A DNA stretch of 64,000 bases from Anthracocystis setariae (lineage: Eukaryota; Basidiomycota; Ustilaginomycetes; Ustilaginales; Ustilaginaceae), in NCBI GenBank assembly GCA_928724745.1, contig CAKMXJ010000010.1, forward strand, positions 124,001 through 188,000. The letters are read 5' to 3'. Made by a program: the position numbers and the translations under genes. Every line of letters begins with the position of its first letter. Position 1 is the stretch's first letter. This document shows positions 13,133 to 23,161 of the stretch, piece by piece. The notes beneath the pieces were generated by a model. That model was given only the letters and a program-made list of their open reading frames with translations. It searched no databases and was not told the origin of the DNA.

Positions 13133-14725
13133 CTAGCCTTGTGGAGCGAGTCGATCGAGCTCTCCCGTGTCGCGGTTTTCTTCGAGGACGGCTTGCTGAC
13201 GCGCTGTAGATCGGTAGATGAACTCGGCGTCGAAGGGCAGAGGATGTGAGTTGGCGGCGGAGTTGAAAGCCAAAGTATCGACGTTGTTCGGATCGCCCGA
13301 TGGGGTTTTGATATTGAAACACCAAGCCATGCAGGCGATATTGATCGCGAGCGATCGCATGGCGACGTGCAGACCTGGACAAACCCTTCTGCCAAAGCCA
13401 AAAGCGACAGAGCCGCGTTGAGGTGCGAACCAAGTCCCCTTCACCTCGACATGGTTCGAGTGGGGGTTTGTTTGGAGGAATCGGTCGGGAAGGAAGAGGT
13501 GCGGGTTGGAATATTCGTTTTCGTCCAGACTGATCGACCAGTGCGGAGCGATGACGGTGGAGCCTTTGGGGAGGATGTAGCCTTTGTACTCGACGTCTTG
13601 GGTGAGCTTATGCGAGAAACCGCCGGCGCTGATCGGACGCCATCGCAACGTCTCTTGCACCGTCGCATGCAGATACGGTGCGTGTTCAGGCGTCAGATCC
13701 TGGAACGTCGGTAGATGGCCATTCTCGTCTCCACCACACACTCGATCCATCTCGTCCTGCAGCGCTTTCAGCACTTGAGGAAACTTGCACATGGCCAAAA
13801 CGAAAATGGCCAAACCACTCGCTGTGGTGTCGGACCCAGCACCGAACAGACTCCCCGCCATGCTGGAACCCTCTGGATCGGTCAAATCATACTCGCTCTG
13901 TCTCTCCTGCACCTTACTCACAAAGCACGGCTGACACTCATTCGCCTTGACCCTTTGCCTCACTCTATACCATTGCGATAAGAACAACTTCTGCTCCTTG
14001 GCGCGCAATTCCAACCCCTTGCTCTTCCACGGATTCACCACCGTCGGCAGATGCAGCAAAGCCGGATAGCGATCCAACACACTCGTCCCCGGTCGAATCC
14101 AATACGCCAAGTTGGCCAAACATTCCTCCACTTGTGCAATCAACGGGTCCTGCAACGTCGTGATCTGGTGATCATACGTCACCTGCATAATCACACTTGC
14201 TGCATACCGCTTAAACACACTCTGGAACTTGCGCGGCGTCCTGCCCAGATGCAACATGGCAATTGCTGCCTCTCTGCTCTGGATCGGCTCGTATAGCTTC
14301 GCCGCCTTGTCCTGCAGCGTTTCGTGCATGATCTTGCGGTAGAGGCGCCAGCGTGGGCCGTAGGGGAGGATGAGCATGCGTCGGTTGTCGGAGATCAGCT
14401 CGCCCGCCATGATCTGGCGCGGTCGGTCGGAGGAGGAGCGCGAGTGTTTTTCCATGATCGTGTGCGCCGACGAGGCGGTGCCGAGGACGAAGATGTAGGT
14501 GGCGCCGATGCGGAGCGTGTAGATGGGGCCGTATTGGTGTGTCCATTTTTCCAAGGTGCGCCAGGGATGTGTGGAGGGGATGCGGTGGCCGCTGAGGAGG
14601 CTGTCTGGTGGTGGGCCGGGTGGAAGGTTGTGAGGGGGTGAGATGCGAGGGAGGAGGATGGTGCGGATGCAGAGGAATGCTAGCGCGGCAGCGATGAGCG
14701 TCGAGAGGAGGCGGATGTCGATCAT
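13133..14725 (-). CDS. Cytochrome P450 monooxygenase
   Basis: One uninterrupted frame encodes 530 residues from the ATG at 14725; upstream in-frame codons up to 14848 contain no ATG. The N-terminus (IDIRLLSTLIAAALAFLCIR) is a membrane anchor followed by the proline-rich hinge PPHNLPPGPPP, as expected for a microsomal P450. The oxygen-binding I-helix motif is FGAGSDTTAS, the K-helix ExxR is ETLRWRP (about residue 361), and the haem loop is FGFGRRVCPGLH with the ligand cysteine near residue 448. All key residues are present, so the enzyme should be active with a cytochrome P450 reductase. The sequence most resembles the O-methylsterigmatocystin oxidoreductase-like group common in basidiomycetes, but the substrate cannot be inferred. 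No biosynthetic cluster surrounds it. Confidence 0.92.
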   Translation of the reverse strand: MIDIRLLSTLIAAALAFLCIRTILLPRISPPHNLPPGPPPDSLLSGHRIPSTHPWRTLEKWTHQYGPIYTLRIGATYIFVLGTASSAHTIMEKHSRSSSDRPRQIMAGELISDNRRMLILPYGPRWRLYRKIMHETLQDKAAKLYEPIQSREAAIAMLHLGRTPRKFQSVFKRYAASVIMQVTYDHQITTLQDPLIAQVEECLANLAYWIRPGTSVLDRYPALLHLPTVVNPWKSKGLELRAKEQKLFLSQWYRVRQRVKANECQPCFVSKVQERQSEYDLTDPEGSSMAGSLFGAGSDTTASGLAIFVLAMCKFPQVLKALQDEMDRVCGGDENGHLPTFQDLTPEHAPYLHATVQETLRWRPISAGGFSHKLTQDVEYKGYILPKGSTVIAPHWSISLDENEYSNPHLFLPDRFLQTNPHSNHVEVKGTWFAPQRGSVAFGFGRRVCPGLHVAMRSLAINIACMAWCFNIKTPSGDPNNVDTLAFNSAANSHPLPFDAEFIYRSTARQQAVLEENRDTGELDRLAPQG

Positions 14726-15188
14726 GTTGACTAGGCTTCCGAGTAAGAAAAAGCAGGATGAGGACGGCGAGGTTCGGGTGGGGTTGAGATCAATGCTCGC
14801 TGCTTTGGGTCTGGAGACATGGGAGGGTGTCTGTTCGGAAAGAATCACTTAGGGCACATGGAAGTCACGTTTATCGACAGCAACAAGGTCCCTGACAGGT
14901 GACAGGAAAGATGTGGAGGCGTCTGTCTTTGCCGGCAAATGCACGTCGTCGATGGGAGCTGTGTGAGTTGACAGATCCGGCTTTGTGCAGAGAAGCGACT
15001 CATCCCCTTGGCTTGTGACACGCTCGAGGGAGTGCACTAAGGCAGCAGTGCATCACTTGAAGAACCTCGGAGTCATGATCCTTAGCAGAAGGCTCTCTGA
15101 CACTGCCTGCACTTGCATTCAAAAGAGACAGATTTTCGATTCGTTCTTGACCTTGGCATTCATGTACATCTCATCCATCAGAATTGAT
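14726..15188. other. Intergenic, P450 promoter to 5S rRNA
   Basis: This 463-bp spacer holds the P450 promoter on the minus strand and the upstream flank of the 5S gene. No ORF with recognisable content is seen. Confidence 0.55.
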
Positions 15189-15306
15189 ATCTGCGGCCAT
15201 AGAACCTTGAAAGCACCGCATCCCGTCCGATCTGCGAAGTTAAGCAAGGTATCGCCTAGTCAGTACTGCGGTGGGGGACCACGCGGGAATCCTAGGTGCT
15301 GCAGTT
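15189..15306 (+). rRNA. rrn5: 5S ribosomal RNA (dispersed copy)
   Basis: The 118-nt stretch carries the strongly conserved 5S core: GCACCGCATCCCGTCCGATC, then TGCGAAGTTAAGC. The box C region GGGGGACCACGCGGGAATCC follows. The first bases (ATCTGCGGC) pair with the last bases (GCTGCAGTT) to form helix I, with one G-U pair and one mismatch. A T-rich run at about 15308-15328 fits an RNA polymerase III terminator. The gene stands alone among protein genes, as in other fungi with dispersed 5S genes. The exact ends are placed by helix I and could be off by one or two bases. Confidence 0.95.
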
Positions 15307-16648
15307 CCCTTTATTTTTTTTTTTTTTGATTGATTGAACGAGGCTGCCGTCGGAAAAAACGGGCCAAGTCGCCGCGGCAAAACCGAGGTCAGGCGAAGGT
15401 GATGAATTTCGTTTTTTTTTTGCCGAAGCTCAGCATAGTTGTACTCTGTAACCTTACCATCGTCGAGCGAAACGATGCTTTCAATAACTCAACCGTGGCC
15501 AAAGCAGTTGAGATGGGGTTTGAAGAGAAAGCAGGAACATGACTCATTCTCGATGGTGGGAATGGGAATGGGGATGGGGGAAAATGGTGGTGGTGGTGGT
15601 GGTCTGCACACTGTTGGCTCGGATAAGTACATCATATATTGGGACCATGTGCCACGATTTACTGTACTGCGAATATCGCCGCGGCGAACCCGAACCCGAA
15701 TCGCGTTGACTTATTAATATTATAGCTCACCCGCATCGCTTCGCCGAACAGGAAACCAGGGCTCGGGCGTTCAAAGGAGGTTGAATGATTTGGGTTTTCG
15801 CCGGCCAATACATCGGCCAAATCCCATCCCATCTGATCCCCCGCTTGCCACTCTCAGCTGCGACCACGCTTGTATTGGTAGAACCTGATCCCCTCAACCT
15901 TTGTTCTGTACTCGGCGCACAACACCCTCTATCTTCCATGGCTCGTGATACCGTATGCATTCTGGAACGCATTGGGCACAGGCACATTACTATCGCAGTC
16001 GAGCGATTCGACCAAAGCGGCTTTGACGATTGACAAGCTCGCACGCATCGATCGCACTACTACTGTTCAAAAGTGTTGTGTGGTAAAATACATTTATTTG
16101 GCTGCAGGCGCTCCCAAGTAGGGCAAAAAATTCGATCCACTTGAGAACGGCTAAGCATGTCCATAACCGAGCCTCCGCGGGATTTCGTTGGAAAAAGAAA
16201 GAATCAACACGTTATGTGCGTCTTCTCTGACTCTTACTCTGTACAGTGCTGTAGCTGAAGCGACTGGCTATACACCATTGCGGTTAACCAATCAATACGG
16301 TTTGCACGCAGCGCTAGCTGGCCAGTCACTCCGTCCTTTCCAACACGGCGCCGAGCGCCAAAACCACCACGTCCTCGGTCACTTTTCCTTTCCCATTGGA
16401 TTGTGTCCACGGTGATTGTATAATAAGTTCCTTCTACACTACTGTTTATTCTATCCCCCCACCTTGCCCCCAAATCCTCCATCCTGGACCCCTTCTTTCT
16501 TCGCCGCGGCCTTGTGTCCCTTGTCTTTCTACGTCTTGCGCCATTCACTCCAACGCTCAGTCGTGGTTTTGAAAGTTTATAATTAGCCCCACTCATCAAC
16601 CTTCCAATCTTGGGCGATCTCCTCTTCTCTTCATTCCAACGGCCCCGA
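15307..16648. other. Intergenic, 5S rRNA to MFS transporter
   Basis: This 1.3-kb spacer should contain the transporter promoter. Short overlapping ORFs on both strands at 15727-16044 have no recognisable content. A TACTGTA motif lies at 15660. A (GGT)n stretch at about 15584-15602 is a simple repeat. No tRNA or other gene was found. Confidence 0.55.
15308..15328 (+). terminator. Pol III T-run terminator of the 5S gene
   Basis: A T-rich run with an uninterrupted stretch of more than ten T residues starts directly after the 5S 3' end. T-runs of four or more terminate RNA polymerase III. Confidence 0.75.
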
Positions 16649-18619
16649 ATGGTGATCACCAACAACATGACTCAGGATTCGCATTCCACGCAGGACGCAC
16701 CCTCCTCAGTAAGGGAGTCCGAACTGGACATCGCAGCCCTCCAAGGCGCCCAAATCGGCGCTCTCGACTCCACCGCTGCGGCTGTAGACGACGATGAACA
16801 TCATACGACAGTCGAACCTACCCCGTACGCCACACGCACCCACACATCCGATACCAGCTCGCCCGCTTCGCACGCAGATGCAGATGAAAAGTGCCAAACG
16901 CACCTGTCCGTCCCCACGGCGGTTAATGCAAAGGCTCCCACTTCACCAACTGACGCTAACAAGCAGGCCAACGGACACTGGCTACAGAAAGACGAGGTGG
17001 TGATCCCTTACAACAACATGAAGATTGTCATGCCAGGCATATGTTTGATTGTGGCACTGGCAGCTCTTGACCAAACCATCGTGTCGACCGCCCTCCCCAT
17101 CATCTCGCAGAGGCTGGACGGCAGTCCAGGTCAGTACTCTTGGGTTGGATCTGCCTACTTGCTCGCCTCGACAAGTTTGATCCCATTGTACGGTCGTCTC
17201 TCGGACCTTACGGGTCGCAAGCCGTTGCTGTATGCAGCCACCGTCATCTTCCTCGCCGGCTCGGCACTTTGTGGTGCAGCCCAGTCTATGGCCTGGTTGG
17301 ATGCCGCTCGTGGTATCCAGGGTATCGGAGGAGGAGGCATCATCGCGCTCATCAACATCATCGTCGGTGACATCGCCTCGCTAGAAAATCGTGGCAAGTT
17401 GAGTGGTGTCATTGGAAGTGTCTGGGGTATTGCATCCGTCATCGGTCCTCTTCTTGGAGGTGCTTTTACTGACGCCGGTCACTCGGGCTGGCGATGGTGT
17501 TTCTTTGTCAACCTTCCGCTTGGCGCCATCGCCCTCACCATCATCTTCTTCTCGCTCAATGTCCCTGCTCGACCCAGACTCACCTTCCGCGAGGCTTGCG
17601 GAGAGTTTGACTTTATCGGTCTCATCATGATTGTCGTGGCGGTGATCCTCATCCTTCTCGGATTCAACTACGCTGAAACCAAAGCGTGGAGTGCAGCCGA
17701 AACCATCGCACTCCTCGTGGTTGGTGCATGCTTGCTTGTTGCCTTCATGGCATGGGAGTTCAAAACCACCAAGAAGCCTATCGTGCCACCTCGCTTGGTC
17801 ACTACTCGCACCACGTCTTTGATCCTCATTTCGGTTGTAATGCACGCGATCGCGTTCTTTTCAGCGACCTACTACCTTCCGGTCTACTTCCAGGCTATCT
17901 TCGGTGCATCTGCGCTGATGAGTGGCGTCTACATGCTTCCTTATGCGCTCATCGCCTCCATCACGTCGAGTATCTCGGGCTTTGCCATCACCAAGTTCCG
18001 CGCCTATCGACCTTTCTTGTGGGGTGGTTGGGCCGTCATGGTGCTCGGTCACGGCCTGATGGCTACGCTCGACGCGAGTTCGAGCAAGGCCAAGCAGGAA
18101 ATTTTCATTGGCCTCGCCGGATTTGGAGCCGGTTTCCTATTCCAAACACCTCTGGTGGGTCTGATGGCTGCCATGCCTCACGGCGACATGTCTACCACGG
18201 TGGCTGCCAATACATTGGTGCGTTCGCTCGGCGGTACTATGGGCATCTCGGTTGCAGGAGCCATCTTTAACACAAAGAGCCGATCCAACCTTGAGGCTAT
18301 TCCTGGTTTCAAGCCATCCATGGTGTTGAACTCGGCGGGAGCGCAGGATTTGACAGGGTTGCACAAAATCCAACCACCCGAGCTGGCTCAACAGATCATT
18401 GCTGCATATGCGGATGGCTTGAGGATCGTGTGGGTCGCTATTGCGCCCATGGTTGGTGTTGGTTTCCTGGCGGTGCTTGGTGTCAAGGCATATTCGCTCA
18501 AGAGGAACATCAAGAAGTCGCCTCAGGTGGAAAAGAAGGACAAACTGGCGGATCCCGAAAACCCTCAAGCGGAATCGTCAGATCAGGCCGAAACCGAAAC
18601 CGAGAAGGAGACCTCTTAG
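16649..18619 (+). CDS. MFS multidrug efflux transporter, DHA2 (14-TM) family
   Basis: A single exon encodes 656 residues. The ATG at 16649 is the first in frame; a second at 16667 is possible. About 120 hydrophilic residues precede the first membrane span. The conserved LDQTIVSTALPIIS marks TM1 of the DHA2 drug:H+ antiporters. GRLSDLTGRKP is the MFS motif A, and GIASVIGPLLGGAFTD contains antiporter motif C (GxxxGPxxGG) in TM5. Fourteen hydrophobic segments can be placed. The C-terminus is a Lys/Glu-rich cytoplasmic tail. The family includes yeast Azr1/Sge1-type pumps at the plasma membrane or vacuole that export toxic compounds by proton exchange. The substrate is not predictable. It is not adjacent to the P450 in an obvious cluster, since a 5S gene and 1.3 kb intervene. 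Confidence 0.92.
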   Translation: MVITNNMTQDSHSTQDAPSSVRESELDIAALQGAQIGALDSTAAAVDDDEHHTTVEPTPYATRTHTSDTSSPASHADADEKCQTHLSVPTAVNAKAPTSPTDANKQANGHWLQKDEVVIPYNNMKIVMPGICLIVALAALDQTIVSTALPIISQRLDGSPGQYSWVGSAYLLASTSLIPLYGRLSDLTGRKPLLYAATVIFLAGSALCGAAQSMAWLDAARGIQGIGGGGIIALINIIVGDIASLENRGKLSGVIGSVWGIASVIGPLLGGAFTDAGHSGWRWCFFVNLPLGAIALTIIFFSLNVPARPRLTFREACGEFDFIGLIMIVVAVILILLGFNYAETKAWSAAETIALLVVGACLLVAFMAWEFKTTKKPIVPPRLVTTRTTSLILISVVMHAIAFFSATYYLPVYFQAIFGASALMSGVYMLPYALIASITSSISGFAITKFRAYRPFLWGGWAVMVLGHGLMATLDASSSKAKQEIFIGLAGFGAGFLFQTPLVGLMAAMPHGDMSTTVAANTLVRSLGGTMGISVAGAIFNTKSRSNLEAIPGFKPSMVLNSAGAQDLTGLHKIQPPELAQQIIAAYADGLRIVWVAIAPMVGVGFLAVLGVKAYSLKRNIKKSPQVEKKDKLADPENPQAESSDQAETETEKETS

Positions 18620-19395
18620 AGCCTCACTCGAGTGTCATTTAGATCCATAATGCTCAGTCCTTCATCTAGACGTAGGAATAATCGGAACATGTCGCACTTT
18701 TTTTTGTTTTTGCTTGCAGTCCATTTGTGACCCCACCATCAGCTGTTTTCCAAAGACGTCCGTTAGCGCCAAATGAGGCTTGTCCGGAACATCCTTTATG
18801 AGGCGGCACGGGACATGCATGGAACCGGGAACCTTGCCTCGGTTTGATGTGGCTTTTTGTCGACCCGACCTTATTTGCCCAATAAATAATCAATCCCTTT
18901 TTCACGCCATTTCTTTTTCCTTCTTTTTTTTTTTTTTTTTTTTTTTTGGGATTCCACCTTCGGCTGCTCCGGCAGATCAGGGTCCAGTTTGAAAGTGCGC
19001 GTCTGTGCCCTACATCATCATTTGAAGTCGCTTCTTGTGCAAAATCAAACGTGAAGCTTCAATGCAACGGTTGGCGGTCATTCGCTGCTCAACCTATCCA
19101 TCTACGGTCGACACCGAAGCGCCACTTAACAACAAAAGCACTGGTTGATATTCAACCTTGACTCATTACGTCCGGCTATAATCTGACCCGACCACCAATT
19201 GAACGATTGCACCACGCTCAAGGCACCAAAGCGATGCGATACGGAGTTGCGCACTTCTGAAAGGCTGCGCAAGTCAACTAGACCTTTCCATCAGCTGAAC
19301 TTGCTCTGTCTCTCGAATCGTGTTACCTCCACGAAGACCATATAGAAACCCGGCTCGTCATCATCGGCCTGAGCCACCGCACAGCATCGACGAAA
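18620..19395. other. Intergenic, MFS transporter to alpha/beta hydrolase
   Basis: This 776-bp spacer contains a 24-base T-run at 18924-18947 and otherwise no ORF with recognisable content. It should carry the promoter of the downstream hydrolase gene. Confidence 0.55.
18924..18947. repeat. Poly-T tract (24 nt)
   Basis: A homopolymeric T-run in the spacer before the hydrolase gene, of the kind seen at fungal promoters or terminators. Confidence 0.85.
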
Positions 19396-21510
19396 ATGGC
19401 CCAACTCATACCAGGTGATGCATCGCTCTTGATCACACGTCTGCTTATTCTCACCATCTGGAGCATCACTCCGTTCTGCTGGTTCGCGCTCTTCACTCGA
19501 GTCATCCGTTATTATTTGCACCATCACACGGTCTACTCGATAGATGACAAGGTTTGGAGTTTGCTCGTTGCCTACTCGCCTCACTTTGTATCTGATGCTT
19601 TCGAGCGTCTGCTTTCACCAAGATGGCGATGGGCGTCCATGCTTTTCTACGGTTACTGCGGCATCGAAGCTGCATTTTCGATCTACTATTGGCATCTCTG
19701 CCGTTGCATCCAGCGACCTGGTCCGAGGCCGTTGTATGGACGTCGCTTCCTTAGAGGCGTCTTTGCACAAGCATTGCAGGCCGGACTCAAGCCGATGGAG
19801 GTAGATATTACGGATCGTCCGACACAGTCTTATGCTTCCGCAGTGGAGGCATCCATCGGATCGCCCGACAGCTCCGGCTTGACTTCAAGAGCGACAAATG
19901 GACAGCCTTGCCATTCTCCTCTGAACGAGACGTCTGCACCAAGCAGTGTGCGACAAAGACTCGGACGCCTGCGAGCGGCGAGTTTTGTACCGCAGTTCGT
20001 CACCGCACCCATCTCGGCGGACGACCCCCGCGCCATCAAATTCCAACAGGACCAATCCAGATGGTTCTTTGGTGCGCCGTTCGAGCAGATCACAAGACGA
20101 GAAGTGATGCATTGGCTGGCCTGGGCGCTGTTTGGGACCAATCTGGAAGAGCTCGAGGATGAGAGAGATGGCAACTTGATCCCTGCCGCTGACAGCACAG
20201 GCAATGGATTTGCAGGTCTCAAGGCAGAGGATGGGGCCGGAGTGGATTCGGCGACGCCGTCTAGGTTCAACTCGCCCATGCCGCCGTCGATACTTACTTT
20301 TGGCGGTATCAAGCCGACCTTTTCTGCAAGCGAGATGGTCGCCTCACCCATCTCCGTTGAGGAGCAAGAGGATGTCAGAGGGGTTCGAGCTAAGGAGGGC
20401 GAATGGGACCCAACGACGGGAGATCGTCTACGTTTCCTCGAGTATTGTCTCGAGTTGCTCGAAACTCGTCAAGGTCGTAGCTACCCAGAGCATGCAGCTG
20501 GAGCCAACACTTTACTGTCACAGCACTCGCGAACAGACTCGACCGACTCGAACCACAAGACTCTCCTCAAGCCGCAGGCTGCTAAGAGCGGCAAGGTGGG
20601 ACCAGGGATTCGAATGATGCGTCTGACCATCGACCCAGTACGCACCTGCTCGCGTCCACTCATCTGCTATCTGGTCACCAACACGCTCTCTCACCTCACC
20701 ATCCGTCGCGCCATCCGAGGTGGATTCGAACTCCACACCGAAGGTCGTCTTCCTTACCTCCTCCGCCTGCCCACCACCACCACTGCCTCGAGCAAAGCAG
20801 ACACCACGCCACTGGTCGTATTGCATGGCCTCGGCATCGGCCTTGCCCAGTATGCTTCGCTAGTCTCGTTCTTCCTGAACTCACCCATCTTCGCCCACCG
20901 CCCGATCCTCATCCTACTGCAACCCAACATCTCGCAATCCATCGTGTCGCGCGACTTTCTCAAGCCCTTTGGTCACCACGAGACCACGTCGGCGTTCCGG
21001 GGCATCCTTGCCAAACGCCAGTGGACGTCGATCGACGTGCTGTCGCATTCGTACGGCTCGCTGGTGCATTCGTGGCTGATCAAGTCGTTGGGCTCGCAGG
21101 TGCGGCGGTCTTGCTTCGTGGACCCGGTATGTTTCCAGCTATGGGTGCCGTTTGTATGTTGCAACTTTGTATACAAGCGCGCTTCGACGCCGATCGAGAT
21201 GCTCATGCGCTACTTTGTCGCACGTGAAGTCGGAACCGCAAATACGCTGTGCAGATACTTTGATTGGAGCTCCAACATCCTCTGGCCCAACGAAATCGGC
21301 GAGAACCTCACCGATGCTAAGAGGACCAGATTTTACCTCGCCGAACAAGACGCCATCCTCAATGCCAAAGACACGCTCGAGTATCTCGTCGAAAGCGGCT
21401 GTCCTAGGCACAACATCCATTACGCCGTCGGCAAGGCGCATGGTGAGATGCTCATGCATGGAGGTGACGATTTCAATCGCATCGTAAAGTGGTTGTCGAT
21501 CGAGTTGTAG
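19396..21510 (+). CDS. Membrane-anchored alpha/beta hydrolase
   Basis: One exon encodes 704 residues. The N-terminus has two hydrophobic segments (about residues 12-35 and 75-95), so it is probably anchored in an internal membrane. A 250-residue Ser-rich linker separates these from a C-terminal alpha/beta hydrolase fold. The oxyanion-region motif is VVLHGLGIGLAQY. The nucleophile elbow is LSHSYGS with Ser552. Candidate acid and base are Asp652 (LAEQDAIL) and His682 (GKAHGEML), in the right order. The catalytic triad therefore looks complete. Lipase or esterase activity is likely; the substrate is unknown and I do not recognise a named orthologue. It resembles fungal hydrolases of unknown role with an N-terminal transmembrane part. 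It converges on the V-ATPase F gene. Confidence 0.78.
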   Translation: MAQLIPGDASLLITRLLILTIWSITPFCWFALFTRVIRYYLHHHTVYSIDDKVWSLLVAYSPHFVSDAFERLLSPRWRWASMLFYGYCGIEAAFSIYYWHLCRCIQRPGPRPLYGRRFLRGVFAQALQAGLKPMEVDITDRPTQSYASAVEASIGSPDSSGLTSRATNGQPCHSPLNETSAPSSVRQRLGRLRAASFVPQFVTAPISADDPRAIKFQQDQSRWFFGAPFEQITRREVMHWLAWALFGTNLEELEDERDGNLIPAADSTGNGFAGLKAEDGAGVDSATPSRFNSPMPPSILTFGGIKPTFSASEMVASPISVEEQEDVRGVRAKEGEWDPTTGDRLRFLEYCLELLETRQGRSYPEHAAGANTLLSQHSRTDSTDSNHKTLLKPQAAKSGKVGPGIRMMRLTIDPVRTCSRPLICYLVTNTLSHLTIRRAIRGGFELHTEGRLPYLLRLPTTTTASSKADTTPLVVLHGLGIGLAQYASLVSFFLNSPIFAHRPILILLQPNISQSIVSRDFLKPFGHHETTSAFRGILAKRQWTSIDVLSHSYGSLVHSWLIKSLGSQVRRSCFVDPVCFQLWVPFVCCNFVYKRASTPIEMLMRYFVAREVGTANTLCRYFDWSSNILWPNEIGENLTDAKRTRFYLAEQDAILNAKDTLEYLVESGCPRHNIHYAVGKAHGEMLMHGGDDFNRIVKWLSIEL

Positions 21511-21757
21511 TAAACGCGTTACCCACAGTATCGACGTCAAGATTCTGTAGCGATGCTGCTCCAGCCCTTTTCGCCAAGGCAAAGCGGCATGGGCCCGTTT
21601 TCGCCCGTGATGTTGAGAAAAGCGTTGTCAAATGTTAATCAGATTACCAAACATTGCAATGTAGATACGACGTGTGTGTGTGTGTGTCCAAGTGTCACGG
21701 AAAGTAAGGGTATGTGCAGAAGACTGTCCATCGAAAGACCGAATCGGAGGACGCGAG

Positions 21758-22341
21758 TTACTCTCCAAAGAGCTGGGTGGTCGAACACGGAAGCAAAGAG
21801 GAAGTAGGGTGATAAGTTCTCATGATCGCCTGTGCTGGAGCGAAAGGGGGCGGGGGAGTGGGGAGATAGGGGGCGGACATACCTTTTGGACGCGTTTGAG
21901 GACGCTATCTTTAGCTGGGTCGTATGGATGGTCTTTGGCAGGAATTTCGAGCAGAGCAGGGAAAGCCTGGGTATACCTATCGACGATGGGGCGAATTTTT
22001 TCTGCAATGTGTTGGTTGATGAGCAGGATAGCGATGTCCTTTCGTTCCTGGGTGAAGTGGTTGAAAGTGGACTCGATGTCGGCGACGGAAGTTTTGCTGT
22101 CGACGACCATGAAGTTCTTCTCTCCCTTTTCGTCGACGTTGCCGATTCCAGCGAGAAGCAGTCCCGTGGTCGAGTCCTACCATACCATTTTTCCAACAAG
22201 TAGTTCAGAGAGAAATGTAGATGATGGCGAAAGATAAAGAGTCAGTGATAAAGGTAGATGCAGGACCAGGATAAGGGGGGAGAGGGTGAGACGTACCTCA
22301 TCGGCAATGAGCGCGATCAGCGTCCTATCTGCCGCTGACAT
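21758..22341 (-). CDS. VMA7: V-type proton ATPase subunit F (Vma7)
   Basis: Three exons on the minus strand (22341-22297, 22176-21883, 21772-21758) give 117 residues, against 118 in yeast Vma7. Introns begin GTACGT and GTATGT and end in TAG and CAG, both in phase 0. The protein reads [15 protein letters not shown], then [14 protein letters not shown] and [10 protein letters not shown], then an [19 protein letters not shown] strand and a final [13 protein letters not shown]. These are family signatures. Subunit F sits with subunit D in the central rotor stalk of the V1 sector and couples ATP hydrolysis to proton pumping in vacuole and endomembranes. The last exon encodes only LFGE, so automated gene calls may miss it. 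It is divergent from the histone deacetylase gene. Confidence 0.95.
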
Positions 22342-23161
22342 CTTTGGCACCACCCTACTTTGTACACCAGCAACAATGCGATGGTGCTGACCAAGTCGAG
22401 TTGCGATAAAAAGATGGTGTCGGGAAGTTTGCGAGCCAGCCTGCAGATTGGGTTGGGCGTTATGCACGTTGGTATGTGGAGCTCGAGAGGGGCTTTTTGG
22501 CTTGCGCTGGACCTAACTAACTAAGCTCAATCACGTGCGGGAGAGGGACTGGGCCCTAGAGCTGTAGCTGTAGCGAAAGGCAGGAGGAAGCGGTGGTGCG
22601 GTGCTCGAGCCAATTGTGGGAATTTCGCTCGGCAGGCTTTTCGTGCGGGACGGCGATGGAAAATTGGGCTCGGCCTGGCTCGAGGTGGAGATTTCTTCCT
22701 CGAGCGGCCCAAGAGAGAGGGTCCAACTTTCAGTGCAGCAACTTTGCTTGTCCAGAATGGCCGCTCGTCTTGTTGCAGGACCATCGTGATCATCCACATC
22801 CATCCTCCTAGACACTTGATCCGACGCTGGGCATTCCATTCGACGAAGCTACCAGGGCTGTGCATCGAATCACACTCACGACGGCAATAGAAGAGCTCTC
22901 AGAACGCCTGTCTCCACGCCACGGAGCATCGCCGAACACCGTACCCGAAGAGTCCATCCGCTCCCACCCTCAGCCCGGATCCTCCGACCGCATCGAAACT
23001 TTGCGACTTGCTGCGCATCCAATCTTGCATTTCAATATAGGGCTTACTGGTTGAGCTTCTGGCCCTGCCTTGCAACCGCTGTTCTAGCTCCTCGGTTTAC
23101 AATCTAGCGCGAGAACCAGCCTGAAGCTTGCAGCCGCGTGGGCTTATCCAGCATCGTCATC
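22342..23161. other. Divergent intergenic region, VMA7 / histone deacetylase
   Basis: This 820-bp spacer contains the promoters of both divergent genes. Short overlapping ORFs around 22527-22865 on both strands have no recognisable content. No clear repeat or known site was identified. Confidence 0.6.

Noticed and set aside
14726..14848. Upstream extension of the P450 frame
   Set aside because: The extension has no ATG, and the ATG at 14725 gives a normal membrane-anchor start.
13133..18619. P450, MFS pump and nearby Zn2Cys6 factor as a secondary-metabolite cluster
   Set aside because: No backbone enzyme (PKS, NRPS, terpene synthase) is present. A 5S gene and ordinary housekeeping genes lie among and around them, so co-function is unsupported.
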